Shown: positions 10,815-23,359 of the stretch, piece after piece
How positions within the stretch are numbered: position 1 is the stretch's first letter
How the letters are laid out: each line of letters starts with the position of its first letter
Origin: Papaver somniferum
Taxonomy: Eukaryota > Streptophyta > Magnoliopsida > Ranunculales > Papaveraceae
Reading direction: 5' to 3'
DNA: 64,000 nt
Assembly: GCF_003573695.1 (NCBI RefSeq)
Contig: NC_039358.1
Location: 154,680,920 to 154,744,919, forward strand
Translations under genes and position numbers: made by a program
The notes under the pieces: model-generated
Told to the model about the DNA's origin: nothing
Seen by the model: the letters and a program-made list of their open reading frames with translations, nothing else
Database searches by the model: none

Positions 10815-13099
10815 GCAACGCATGCGAGTTCGACCAATCAATGCTCTAATAATCTCCCCCTTTGTCAATTTTAGTGACAAAAGTATTAATACATATGGAT
10901 TACAAAAAAGATAAAAAAAATAAGCTTCTTATCCACATGCTTGATCTCCTTGGGGTCTTCAACGCGAATCGAAATCTTCGTCACTTCCAAGTACTCCATG
11001 ATCCTAAAGGTTGTAAGTTCAGCATCACAGTTGTTGAAGATCCGTAGCTATAACAATGAGAAAAAAAAATGCTCTGGATCATTGTTATACAGTGTCATAG
11101 TATTATTACACAGCATCAAAGTTCAATTGTATCACAACTTTGAAAATACCACTATGGTGATATGCATCACTCTCCCTTAGTCAATACATATTTCAACATG
11201 AAAACCACTCTCCCTTACATAATGATCCGTAAACCATATGTATTTGTAGTGTGAACTACACATTAATTCTCCCCCTTTTTGTCAATAAAATTTGCAAAGG
11301 TACGAAAATTAGTGGGATCCTAATGAAATTTCCACGGAGATACATCATGACCAAAAGGTGTATTAACGTACCAAAAAATTTAGATGCAATCATAAAGCCG
11401 AAGCTAAATGCATTCATCAATGAGTTAATGAAGATACAAGATAACCCCTAAAAATTCCACAGCCGCAGTCCCCACAAAAATTTGGCAATTAAGCACAAGT
11501 TCAAAATGAACTCTCCCCCATTAAATGTCATCCCCGAAGGAACAACAAAGACGACCTTACTTTCACAAGAAAATAAGGATTTCTTTTTGACAAACAAATT
11601 ACATGAAAACATGAATTTGTATCCACAAAATTCAATTTAAATAACCACAAGAGAACCCATAGTTAGTTCAATCGAAACATAACAACCAAATTAATCACAA
11701 GAGAAACCATGATTAATTCAATTGTAATACACAACCAAATTAACCACAAAAAGTGATCAATTTAATTGGTCATGCTCGACATAAGCGAACTTATGGAGCA
11801 ACAACTAAAATAACCAAAAAGAATGATTAATTTAGTTGATCATGTTCGACATAGGGAATCTCACGGAGCAACAACTAAGTTAATCATAAGAGAATAACCA
11901 ACTCAGTCGATTGTGCTCAACATAAGAAACCTTATGGAACAACACAGTATATGCACAAATATTGTGGATCGAATATCGACCAAATACTGCGGAATAAACA
12001 AGGATTCATCCTACCTTTCATCATTACTTGCACAATGACATATAATAGACTTAATCCTTGTAAACAAAAGTTTTATCCTTTCTTTTTATCAAAAACATGA
12101 CATAAAAGGATTTAACTTTTGTAATGTCAAAAGTTCATTCTATCTTCCATCAATACATTCATATCGACATAATAGAGATAACTTTTGAACAAGTATGGGA
12201 CAGTCACAGGTTCACGGACGTAAACGACATATCCCATAACAATTTGCAATATATAAAATCATAGAGATTAAAATTGCAAAAATCATCTTCCAAAAAATAC
12301 TTTAGAATTTAAATAAATAAATCTAAAAATAATGAAGATGAAAATCGTTGGACATAGCTATGTGTACTCACAATAATGGCTATTCCAAACCCTAGTTATT
12401 CTTATAAAAACAAGAAATAAATTCTCTAAAAGAAGATTTACTAGAAATAATTTAAAAACAACTCTAAGAGGCAGAGAGCAATCACATGCGATAATCAGAG
12501 TTCCGGAACGAATCTTCACTGGTCCAAGATCTTCAAGCTTGTGACAGATGGACTTGACAACATCTTCAGACACGGTATTGAGATGATCCTTAAGACGTGT
12601 CTTCATTAGAGCGAGTTCGATATTGACCTTTATCAATTTGGTTCTCAACCCATCTTGCTCTTTTAGAGTGTTAACAAGTGAAATCTTTGCATCGTTAAAC
12701 TTTTTAATAAAGTTTTGGACAACTTCATTAGAAATCTCTTCATCATCCTCAACATCTGAGAAGTTGTCAGGAGATTGAGGGTATGTGTCATCAATTTTTA
12801 CCAGAGTCCCTTTCTCTTCTTCTTTGAGATCCAAACCCTTATCAAGAAATCCTCTTGGAAAACTACCAAAACCAGATGGTGAAGCCATTCTTGATGAAGA
12901 CGCAACCTGAGTATGCGTACTTTTCAAAACAGGGTTTGGTATATAAAGGGATCCACAGGAACCCAGAAATAGGGTTTCCAACGTCAGTTCGTAATCAACA
13001 AGGATACCCGTATGAACTCGAATATGTCCTATTAAACAACTAAATAGGAGAGGTACTCAATAGATGCAACGATTTGCTAAAAATTTCTGTCTATGTGAG
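10815..13099 (-). mobile_element. Copia element C, truncated 3' part
   Basis: On the minus strand: a 207-codon ORF, non-coding 3' sequence, a polypurine tract at 10852-10866 and only the first 37 bp of a 3' LTR (10815-10851, beginning TATTAG instead of TGTTAG). The rest of that LTR is displaced by the end of B, so B appears to have inserted into it. Bases 11270-12360 match, inverted, the 3' region of B at about 6880-7990. The upstream side is cut at 13099 by a different LTR. Confidence 0.65.
12358..12981 (-). CDS. Unrecognised coiled-coil-like ORF in element C
   Basis: An open frame of 207 codons on the minus strand. A likely start is the internal methionine (MASPSGFGSFPRGF, residue 32), which follows a run of serines. 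The middle is acidic (VEDDEEISNE), followed by a Lys/Leu-rich stretch of about 70 residues that looks helical. It has no zinc knuckle, DDE or YXDD motif. It lies between truncated Copia sequence and the 3' region, where SIRE elements may carry an extra env-like ORF, but I see no clear signal peptide or membrane anchor and do not claim that. The last 50 or so residues match non-coding 3' sequence of B and are probably accidental. It could be a remnant of gag or a captured host piece. Confidence 0.35.
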   Translation of the reverse strand: METLFLGSCGSLYIPNPVLKSTHTQVASSSRMASPSGFGSFPRGFLDKGLDLKEEEKGTLVKIDDTYPQSPDNFSDVEDDEEISNEVVQNFIKKFNDAKISLVNTLKEQDGLRTKLIKVNIELALMKTRLKDHLNTVSEDVVKSICHKLEDLGPVKIRSGTLIIACDCSLPLRVVFKLFLVNLLLENLFLVFIRITRVWNSHYCEYT

Positions 13100-14797
13100 T
13101 GTTAGAGAATTGCTCGGTTGAACCCACCAAGCGTTGGTATGTCAAGTTTGGTTGTCATATTTTAGTGAATCAAAACTCATGTTAAGAGTCGCTTGATTAT
13201 GTACTAGAGTCAACTTCGTATAGGTTAGATTGAAAGTATTAGGATATGAGACATTACAAGTATTGCGAAATCTTGAAGATGTGAAGAATCAATGAGCTAC
13301 AACGACAACAATCATCCTTCCACTTGAGGTTAGTGATATTTGACTTGAACTGTTTCATTCCCTGACGTATCTTTCAAGTCGTGCATATTGAAAACAAAAC
13401 CGCGAAGCATATTTGAACTCTAGATAGACATAGTATTAAGGAATACAATACTAGGATTATTGCTTAACCATTAAACTTTGTAGATAAGACATCGCCATAA
13501 TCATCTGAATGCTATTGTGATTATGTATGGGTATGAGGTGAGGATTTCATCCTAGGGAACAATGTTTTACATGTGTTCTAAGGAAGTAAGTTCATAAACT
13601 TGCTTGTGAACCGAAAAGGAAATTGTCAGGTGTTATTGGTTTTGTTATTCATTGCATATCTTATGAACAACCAATATGTGTGATTGAGTATAACCGTTCA
13701 CGAATTGTTGTGTTCTTGGTAGAACTATTCACAAAGGCATGACTTATGTATTTGTATGACTTTTATTATTGAAACCGATCTTAAGTAATCACCTGAGATG
13801 GTATGATCGGGTTTGTGATTTTATGTCTGACCAAATATGGAAAAGGGAAACCGATCCTAGTAAGAGGTGCAGTACATCACAAAGGGGAACTGATCCTTGT
13901 ATGAGGTGCATCAAGGTTTATAGCAGAAAGGGGAACCGATCCTATGAACATGTGCAACACGTTTTTAGGCAAAGGGGAACTTATCCTATGGACATGTGCA
14001 CAATACTTGTTTCGGTAAAAGAGGATCCAATTAATAATCGGTTTATCCTTGTGATAGATTGGATTAAGTAGATCGGCATCAACACAATTCTTTGGATCAA
14101 TAGTGTTGTTGGATTAATCTTAAACGATTACTTCGGTAATTGAATATAAGATAGATCTAAGGACCTGACGAAGGAGTTTATGTTAAGATAAACAGAAGAG
14201 CCTTTGTCCGACTCATATCACTTGGTTGAAGAGAGTTGTTACCAAACAGATTTGTTGTTCCTTTACTGTTTGGAATACGAACCAAAGGAATTGTTCCAAG
14301 TACGTGACTAAGGTCGGAGGCGTGGGAATACAGACGGAACTAGGTGAACTATAGGTTTTAGTTGTTTGGTCTCAACTATACGAAGTTAGGTGTAATTTTG
14401 TGTAGCGGCTTAATCCTGAGAGTATTCAATTCTGGACAAGGTCCCGAGGTTTTTCTGCATTTGCGGTTTCCTCGTTAACAAAATCTTGTTGTGTCATTTA
14501 CTTTTATTTTCCGCATTATAATTGTTTTATTATAATTAAAGTAAATCGCACAAACGTTAATTCATATTTACTTGATAAGCAATACTATTGTGTTTGGTTA
14601 AGTCCGAACCTTTGTATCAAGTAAACATACTTCGTTGTTGTATTGTCTCGATCTCGTATCCATAGACGATCACACGAAGTGTGAACCGATTAATTGTATT
14701 GTCTCGACTCAGTCCATAGACAATCACTTTCGGAGTAAGGACTTATAGGTAGGAAAAGTTTTAGCTTGAGGTATATTTGGGTACCCTCGCCTTTTCA
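13100..14797 (+). repeat. Lone LTR (D), related Copia family
   Basis: Starts TGTTAGAGAATTGC at 13100 and ends in GCCTTTTCA at 14797, about 1.7 kb. It shares the start, the GGTTTTTCTGCATTTGCGGTTTCC block and the terminal style of the LTRs of A, B and E, but the middle is different. No primer site follows: the next base begins LINE-derived sequence. No 5-bp duplication is visible (GTGAG left, GGCCG right), so it is a solo LTR, or an end left by recombination, and not a clean insertion. Confidence 0.65.
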
Positions 14798-15480
14798 GGC
14801 CGAGGACCAATACAATGGAAGCTGACAGATTCGGGAAACTTCACAACCAAATCTATCTACAGGACAAAGATAAACACTCTTTATGGAACATATTCCCATA
14901 CTAACAACTGGTATCCATTATGGAAGTTGGATGTTGCTCCTATCATAAGGATTTTCCTATGGAAATGTGCCATGAGAATCTGTCAATAAATGTTAAAACT
15001 GCTAGCATACTTCGCCATATTGATCCAATTTGCAAGTTTGTGTAATAGTGAGGAAGAAAGTATGACACATTTATTCTTAAAATGTATTGTTGTTACCTCT
15101 TGCACCATCTGTTTGGACCAAATCATAGTGAATTTGACTCCACTACGAATTCCATACATTGGCTAAACTCTTGATTTTCTCCAGGCAACAATAACCTCAC
15201 CTACAGTAGTAACATACATGCTACTGCTTGCTAGTTCATCTGAAAAGCTAGGTATGGTTTTATTTTCAAACTTACCCAACCAAGCCCAAGGAACACCTTT
15301 GACAGAACTAAACAACATTTTTACTCTTATAATAAATTCATCATATGCAGAAATCAGGATCGTATACTACCTTTTAGTGAGAAAAATGAAGCTTTGGATG
15401 TTGATATTGACCTCCAATATCCCACCATCTCTGATCAAAGAGAGGTATTTGGGATAGTTATAAAAATATGTACTCTCTAA
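14798..15480 (+). pseudogene. LINE ORF2 C-terminal fragment (zf-RVT region)
   Basis: The translation from 14803 reads QWKLTDSGNFTTKSIY...WYPLWKLDVAPIIRIFLWKCAMR. This is the pattern of the zinc-binding region after reverse transcriptase in plant L1-type LINEs (W-S-G-F-KS-Y, LWK, P, FLWK). Further on, EESMTHLFLKC matches the second cysteine/histidine part of that domain. Stops at 14987 and later break it. The rest of the LINE upstream is missing, replaced by the LTR at 13100-14797. Confidence 0.65.
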
Positions 15481-15995
15481 GACCTAGAGTCTCTCCTTTA
15501 TTTTACTACACTAACTGCTTTGGATTTTGCAGGCAACACAAGTAGGACTAGAGGATATTCAAGATACGATAAAACTTCGATAAACTAATAGTTTCAGGAC
15601 CGCTAAATTTTATCAATTTATCGAAGTATTAATTTATCAATAAATCAATAAGGTATTATTATATTGAAACATACTCCATCTGTTTCTAAAAGATAGGCTT
15701 GTGTGGATACCAAAAATCTACTGTGCCACATGGCACAATATTATAGGTAGAGAAACTTATTATGTTACAACAACACACTCACATCATTTCTTAGATTGCT
15801 TAATTACGAATCTATCTCCATCAACGTGTGGTGTACTATTAAAGGTGGGAATAACAAAGTACGCTAAAATGGAATACACCAAAACATTACCAAGATTGAT
15901 TAATTATTAAGCAATAGGCTATAGTATATGCACATGGGTGTGTCTGTTTGTCAGAGGTAGCTGAGAAGTATGCTCAACATTTAATGTTAAGACGC
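15481..15995 (+). other. Gene-free stretch with AT-rich transposon-like motif
   Basis: No convincing coding sequence. At 15566-15660 there is an AT-rich passage with repeated CTTCGATAAA, TTATCGAAGTATTAATTTATC words, similar in style to 39530-39640. It could be the end of an old DNA transposon. The right end (GACGC at 15991-15995) is the left target-site copy of the Athila element. Confidence 0.4.
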
Positions 15996-17559
15996 TGATA
16001 AGTGCATAATCCATATGATTTTAGTATCCATTCCATACTTGTTTAAGCTATTATTCTTGAATATTTTTGTATTATTACTCTTGTTTTCTCTTGTTTGCCT
16101 CTATTAGGTAAATCATCCAAAAAGGAGCTACAAAGTGCTGAAAAGATCTAAGGAGAGAAGTATTCCAAGTATCCAAGTGCCCAAGTCCAAGAGAAGTGGA
16201 AGAAGTGCGACGAAAATGAGCAAAACGCTCAAAATCAAGAGAAGGGACAAAGACCGATCTTAACTCATTCAAATTAATAATTTCTCATCATCATCTTTAA
16301 TATAATTGAAAGATATAAATAATGCAAAAAGAATGAGGTCATTCCGAGTTCGGATGAAGAAGTTGTGGCCAAAACAAGTTTTTCATTGAATACCGAAGAC
16401 AGTAAAGTATGCGGACGGGTACGCATACTTTAATTCCGAAAATTTCTGTTGGAATTTGAAGTTCGCGGACTGGGTACGCGTATTTATCAAGTGGAAAACG
16501 TGTATTAATACCTTGGAAGGCCTAAGGTCGCGTTTGGGGTCGTTATTTCATATTTTTGGGTCGGGTTCTTAAACCAAACTAAATACGTGAAGGCCAAGAA
16601 ATGTAAACCTATAAAAGGAGGTATTAGGTCATGAATGATATCACATCAAGGGATCACGAAATTGTGAAGACTTGGAGAGGAGAAACATCACACGGATCGA
16701 AAGCTAGGGTTTCGGGGTATTTCTTCAATCGTAACGATATCTCTAAACTTCTCTTATTAGTATATAATGGATGCTTCTACATCCATGAGTAGCTAAACAC
16801 CTATCGATTGAGGATGAATTCTAAGTTGTAAACTTGATTTGATTTAATATATGTATCTATTTTGATTTCTTCATATGATTATCGTTTGTGTTTACTATTA
16901 AAATACTTATGATTAATTGATAGATTGTTTAGGTGGCCAACTGAATATATTTGTTGATTTAATCTATTTCTAGTGAGGATTAGGATATCCGTAATTGTTG
17001 AATAATTTCTTACACAAGTAGAGACGTGAAACCTTGCAGAGGGATTCTGTAAAGCGATCACATGTAAACACAACCTTAGAAAGTAGACCGAGCGTACTGA
17101 GACTAACTACTAGGATGAACCTAAATTCACAAAACCTAAAGCATTCGATTGAATTACATCTTGTAAGCGTACCTCAAAGTGGTTCATACGAATAAAACCT
17201 GGTAACTAAGAATATCTGTTATCCAGTGATTTAAGGAATTTTGGGAATAGCTAAGCGTATTTGTTATTCTATGGTTGGTGATAATCTATGATTAATGTCG
17301 AATAGATGAATATATTAACTCATTGATAGTTTATTAACAAAGAAGAATTCCTCGATCATATCTCTCCCTATTGCATACAATTTAATATTTTCAATTGTTT
17401 TTATTTATTTTATTCAAATATAAAAACAAACCCCCCTTGGTGACATTTTGACAACTAAAACTCACTGCTCTTCTTGGGAACGATCCTTACTTCCATTATA
17501 TTACCAGTTAATTGTGTGGAAATAAGACTATTAATTTGTTGAGCCTACGACACCCATCA
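15996..17559 (+). repeat. 5' LTR of the Athila element
   Basis: 1564 bp, TGATAAGT...CACCCATCA. A TATA box (TATAAAAG) lies at 16610-16617, giving a likely promoter. The 3' LTR at 32204-33777 matches it throughout with scattered substitutions and small indels. Confidence 0.9.
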
Positions 17560-17564
17560 AATTT

Positions 17565-17581
17565 TGGCGCCGCTGCCGGGG
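17565..17581 (+). other. Primer binding site, tRNA-Asp type
   Basis: TGGCGCCGCTGCCGGGG, five bases after the LTR. It is complementary to the 3' end of plant tRNA-Asp (CCCCGGCAACGGCGCCA) except for one base (C for T at the ninth position). This primer is common in Athila-type elements. Confidence 0.85.
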
Positions 17582-17671
17582 AGCAGTCGGTATCTTTAGT
17601 TGTTAGTTCTTTTTGTTTTATTATTGTTTTTAGAATTTCTTGTTAGTTTTTAAATTTCGTTTTCTAGATTT

Positions 17672-19064
17672 GTGGTTTCAGGTACTTCATCTCTGACACT
17701 GAAAGATTGGGAGTATCATAGGTGCGATATTAAAACTCGTAGAGGAACAGTACTACAAGCACGTCAGCAAACTCAACAAGAACCTTTTACATCAACAATG
17801 GTGAACAAGGGTACAAACCCACCTCCTCCGTCTGAGGAGAAGAAGCTGCGAGATTTGACATCTCCATGCTTAGATTCGCAACCACTGTGTATTACAATCA
17901 CTAACCCAGTAGAGATGAAATTGAATCTACTTCATCATCTACCAAAGTTCAAGGGACTTCCAGGTGAAGATCCGAATCGTCATCTCCGAAAATTTCAACA
18001 GAAGATGACAAGTCTTAGGCAAAGTACCGAAGACAGTGATACGACAATGCTGCAAGCCTTCCAATTCTCTTTAATAGATTCAGCGGAATAATGGTTGTAT
18101 TACCTCCGGGGAGTATTACAACATGGAATGAGATAAAAAAAGCTATTTCTAGAGAAATATTTCCTGCTTCGAAAGCAGCCTCTGTTCGTAAAGATATTAG
18201 TGGTATTTTCAGATTGCTGGGGAGTCTCTTTATGAATATTGCGATAGGTGCAAAAATTTGGTGGCGAGTTGCCCTCACCACAACATATCTCCAACACTCA
18301 TCATTCAATACTTTTATGAAGGATTACTTTCAGAGAAAAGGAACTTGATTGATGCAGCTGCTGGTGGTTCATTTACTGAGAAGACCATCTCACAGGCAAC
18401 TAGTTTGATTGAGAGTATGGATGCAAATGCTCAACAATTTTTTACACCAGAAATGACTCAAATGTCAGAAGAGTTAGCAAGATAGAAGAAACTTCACAGT
18501 CAGAGCAACATATGAACAATATAGAGAATATAGTACAAAGGATGGCAACAGTGATTATTCCATCATATGAAGATGAAGCTGAGGTAAATGCTATATTTCC
18601 TAATCAGAGGCCCAGGTATGATCCATATTCTAATACTTATAACCCTGGTTGGAAAGATCATCCTAATTTCAGTTATGCTAACGAGCAATCTGCAGCTCCT
18701 AATCCATATACAAGACAGGATGGTTTTCAACAATCACAATTCCAACCACAACCTCAATCTCCAAAGGAGGACACCTCAGAGAAGATGATCACCATGATGC
18801 AAGTCTCACATCTATGTTTCAACAGAATCAACAAAAGAATGATGCGACTATTAAAGAACTGCAAACTCAAATGGGGCAATTGGCTACAACAGTGGGTAAG
18901 TTGGAGGAACAAGCATCAAAGAAGTTACCATCTCAACCATTCGTGAATCCAAGAGAGCACATTAATGCAGCCACTATAATAAGTTGGATACAAACTGAAG
19001 AGCCACATCAACAAAAAGATGTTAGTAACGACATCGAAAAGGAAGTAGAGGAGGAAACTGTCCC
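17672..19064 (+). pseudogene. Athila gag, N-terminal and central part (broken)
   Basis: The capsid region starts around LPKFKGLPGEDPNRHLRKF (about 17940) and continues LQAFQFSLIDSAE, then in shifted frames through PPGSITTWNEIKKAISREIFP and SCPHHNISPTLIIQYFYEGL, a well-known arrangement in plant gypsy gag. A stop at 18089, a frameshift near 18220-18260 and a stop at 18483 disrupt it. The part from 18512 is rich in Gln, Asn and Pro and ends in a coiled-coil-like stretch. Gag would form the virus-like particle. At 19065 the frame is cut by the Copia element and resumes at 27062. Confidence 0.85.
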
Positions 19065-21065
19065 TGTTAGAGCATTGCTCGGTTGAACCCACAAGCGTTG
19101 GTATGTCGAGTTAGTTATCAATTTTAGTTGCCAAAATTCATTCTTGATTTAGCATACTAAAGATAGTTTCGGACTAGATTAGGTCTAAGAAGTTGAATCG
19201 AAGCTATCCTTAAAGGATGAAGATTTAAGATTGAAGACTACAAAAAGACATCAACAAGAACTTCATCAACAAAGGTATGTGATTGATTTCATTTGGATTC
19301 TTGTTCAATTCTACCTTTCTAATCTATCGAGATAAATGCTCACTTTATGGAACAATTCCTATGACAGTAAATGTACACTTATGTATATATACTTGAGGTT
19401 ATTTGATTCATGACTTTGGTGATAATAACCTTTATCCCTATAAAGGATCTCATGTTATAGTAAATGAGCTTGCGAATCCAATGAGCCAAGAATCACTCAA
19501 TTCCGAGTTATAACGATGAAGTTATGAGTGATTTAAGTTCATTAGTAGGAAACATTCCATGGGCTTTGGAGTGGTCCGCGAACTTGGGCCCAATACGTGA
19601 CTAAAAGGGATTTTTGGTCAAGTTGGTGATGTTTCCTTATCTAGGTAAGTTAGCTATTGGTCCAAACACTTTTGATTACCATATTAAAGTGTTTGTGATT
19701 CCTGTCTAAGTTAAAATGTGATTTATTCACATAAATATAATTTTTGCTAAATAAGTTATTTATTTAATTATTTTGGCAAGAGTTTTAACTTAGGAAAGAC
19801 TCCCATATTTAGGAGAGTCTTGTAAAAGGAAGATAGCTTTGCTTAGCTTCCAAGCTATTGTTCATTATAAATAAGGAGTTCGCGAGTTTATACGTTTTTC
19901 ATCGCTTTGGAAAATTGGCGTAAGCTCTGCAGGTTGTTTTCCACGTCTTCCGTTCTTCGTGAACGAGAGTGAGATAAAAGTCTTTGTATTAGGGATCACA
20001 AAGCCAAGTTGGATTTAATCTTCGTGATTGATCATACAACTTGTAATCTAGGTTTTTCACCTCTTGTCTATTCTAAGGTTTTCTCTTCTGATATAAAACC
20101 ATTCAAGAGTTGTTGATCATAAACCCTAGGTTTTGATAGATTTCAGTTTCCGATCGTATACCAACACTTGTTAGTCGAAATCGGAGGATAGAAAGAAAAA
20201 CTTCTTTTGAGGCATCTCGTAAAAATCCTTGAGAAGTTTTAAACAAGATATCTCTAGATTTATTCTAGTTTTTCTTGTTGTAGAGTTATTAGGTTTCTCT
20301 TCCTTTTATTGAAGAGTATAATAATCCCTAATCTACAAGTTTGTTTTGATATTACTTTTACCAAGTAATTGTTTTTATCAAAATAAACACAAGATTTCCA
20401 AAACCTTGATTTACATCTAAAGGCAAATCAAACCGGTGTTTTGTGCAAACAAAATATCGAATCGTATCAATCGTGGTGGTGTATCTTCTAAAGAGAGCCT
20501 CGGGTTCTGCTAGAAGATTTTTGTGAAGAATTTTTAAAGAGAATCAGTATTGTGCTCGGAGTTCTACAAGTGCTGAAGAAGGTATTATATCTAGTCCGGA
20601 TAGGTAGTAGGAATTTGGTGTAACAACTTATAATCAGTGTGTATTTATTCTGGACTAGGTCCCGGGGTTTTTCTGCATTTGCGGTTTCCTCTTTAACAAA
20701 ATCTGGTGCCTGTGTTATTTATTTTCCGCATTAAATTTTATTTATATAATAGAAATATCACAGGTTGTACGTTAAGATCAATCAGTTCTTGTATCCGACC
20801 TTAAGGTTGTTGAGTGAATTGATTGACACTTGAACATTGGTCTTTGGTACCGTTCAAGTTAATCCTCTTATATTCAATCGGGCTCGCAAATCCCTATTTT
20901 CTGATTGCGGATTGAATCAAGAGATAGAGATACAAAACTTTTTGATATAATTTTTATAGATTGAGTCTAACTGTCTAGTTGATTCTCTTGAAAGTATATT
21001 GGAGTTTGTCTATTCAGGTTGCCAAACAAAATATTGGGTGGTGTTGTTAGACCCCCACTTTTTCA
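19065..21065 (+). repeat. 5' LTR of element E
   Basis: 2001 bp, TGTTAGAGCATTGC...CCCACTTTTTCA. A TATA box (TATAAATA) is at 19866-19873. The conserved block GGTTTTTCTGCATTTGCGGTTTCC lies near 20666. Compared with the 3' LTR it carries about 50 extra bases around 19970-20025. Confidence 0.9.
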
Positions 21066-21079
21066 ATTGGTATCAGAGC
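21066..21079 (+). other. Primer binding site of element E
   Basis: ATTGGTATCAGAGC follows the LTR immediately and matches the initiator tRNA-Met priming site of plant Copia elements. Confidence 0.9.
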
Positions 21080-21131
21080 AGGCAAACACGCTAAGACCTC
21101 ATAAGTCTGTGTTTGTAGCAATCTGATTCTA

Positions 21132-23222
21132 TGGACAGAGGTGCTATCTCTATAAACGTACCGCCAGTCTTCAATAACACGAATTACTTATGGTGGAAAA
21201 TTGTTATGCGAGTTTTTTTTTCAAGCACGTGATTTTCAATCATGGGTATATGTCGTTAATGGCTATGATGCTCCCGTTGTGGCAGTAGGAGATGTAAACG
21301 TTCCCAAACCTATTGGTGAATATAGACCTGCTGAGATACTTGCTGCAAAGAAAAATTCCGACGGTTTGAATGCTATTATCCATGCCATTATCCCAGATCT
21401 TCAGCACCACGTGACTACGTGCAATAAGTCTAAAAATGCTTGGGATATCTTAGAAACCGTATTTGAAGGGAATGCCGCAGAAAAATAAGCGAGGCTTCAA
21501 TACCTAGCATCTGACTGGGAAAACCTTCACATGTCTGATGATGAAACCTTTGATGTGTTTGACCAAAGACTTTCTCAAATAGTTACGCCTCGTTTGCATT
21601 AGGAAGAACTATTCCAGAGAAATATATTGTGTGCAAAATTCTCAGGTCTCTACCATCAAGATACGAGTCTAAGAAACATGCCATTGAAGAAGCAAACAAT
21701 CTTTCTACACTCTCCAAAAATACTCTTGTTGGAAAGTTAAAGATCTTTGATAATGAACACGCAAGAAAAGAGGTGATTTCTCTTAAAGCTGCAAAAAATT
21801 CTGAATCCTCTAAGGATAAATCTGGTTCGCTAGATACTAAGGATGTTACTCCACGACAATTTAGAAAATTATTGAGAGGCAGGAAAAAGAGTTTTTCTAA
21901 AAGTACAACATCTCCTAAGGATAATGTACAATGCCATAACTGTCGTGGTTTCGGGCATTTTTCTTCAGTATGTCCTAGTTGGAGCCGTAGACAATCGACA
22001 TATGCAGCAGATTTGCCTACTCTTGATGATGGAACTGAATATTATAATCCTCAAGAGATCATAGGCGAGGTTGCATTAGCTTCTGGAAAAATTCTTTCGG
22101 ATACTGATTCTGATTCTGACGAAGAAGTGTTCCATGTTTATCCAGTTGCTAATAATCTTCTTAAAGAATGTCATCGGAAACTTTCAGAAGCTGATAATAC
22201 CATTTTCAGTGATAAAGTTAAATATGACAGACTTCGTAGTCGGAATAAATACTTGAAAGACCAACTTGATTCTAGTGGTGCAAGAGATTACCTCAACGAA
22301 ATACGAAATATTACAGAAGAAATTTCCGAAGGTCGAGATCGGGAAATTACTCTTCAAGCAAAGCTAGATAACTTGGAAAACATTGAGATGAACTTGTTAT
22401 TTGATTCGGAACAAGAAGATCTCAAAGTTCAATGTGAATCATCCAAGAATGATCTAGTTATTGCGCTTGAGAAGGTCAAAAGTTTGGAAAACTTGAGCTT
22501 AAAAGAGAGTTTGTCTAGAAATAGCAGCTCAGATAAATTAACCTCGATATTGGGAGCATGCATAATTCATCGTGATACATGAGGATTGGGCTATCAAGGA
22601 ATAGACGCTCCTAGTATTTGCAAAGAGGTAAACTTTGTCAAAGCTAAATATTCTTCTCAATCAAAACCTTCCACGGTTGACAAAAGTAAAGTATCTCTAC
22701 CAACTACGGATGGCGAAAAGAAGAAATCCTGCCAAGCTCCAAAGCAAGCACATACACATTCAGGTAATACTAAATATAACTTTTCATTATACTAAACATT
22801 GTTTTTATTGTGGAAAACCAGGTCACTTGCAAAGGAATTGCAGATTTTTTAAACGAGATAAAACCAGATATGATTCTGTTAGGATGACAAGATCTGATGT
22901 TCCAAACTGGAGAAAAACTGAGTCTCATAATATCAGTTCTTTCAGTATTCCCCCAAAGAAGTTTCACAATTATATTGGGGAGAAAAAGAAATACGTTGCT
23001 CCAAAAGATGCTCAGAAATGGGTACCAAAGAAGACTAATAAAGCAACGAGTACTATTAAGAAGGATCTCCCAGTCAAGAGTTTGATAAGGGATAACATCT
23101 TAAAAAGGTATGGAACATTTATTGAAAGTTTCAAGGAAGTTTTTAAATTCCTAGAGTCCATGCATGATTTTGTTTCAAATACCTGTAGTGAGCAAGATTT
23201 TGCTCACCTCAACACAACCTGA
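21132..23222 (+). pseudogene. Gag of element E with two zinc knuckles (broken)
   Basis: Starts MDRGAISINVPPVFNNTNY at 21132 and has the W-rich N-terminal gag region (SWVYVVNGYD, AWDILETVFEG). A first CCHC knuckle CHNCRGFGHFSSVC is at about 21931, then an acidic Asp/Ser run, a long coiled-coil region, KLTSILGACI and GLGYQG, and a second knuckle CFYCGKPGHLQRNC near 22803 followed by KWVPKK. The long coiled-coil gag with a GLGY motif is typical of SIRE/Maximus Copia elements. Breaks: a frameshift in a T run at about 21211-21220, a TAA at 21486, a frameshift near 21590, a TGA at 22580 where Trp is expected, and a frameshift near 22790. A functional gag would pack RNA into particles made together with a helper's pol. 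Confidence 0.8.
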
Positions 23223-23359
23223 TTGTGTTGAGAGTGCATCCTCACCAAGAAGCCCTAATAAATGCGGTGAGGATTGCAAAAGAATTGAGGCGGACATATT
23301 AAGTTGGGAAATTTCTGAATATGTGGAACAATTTATTGTTTCGAGCTGAGTTTAACTAA

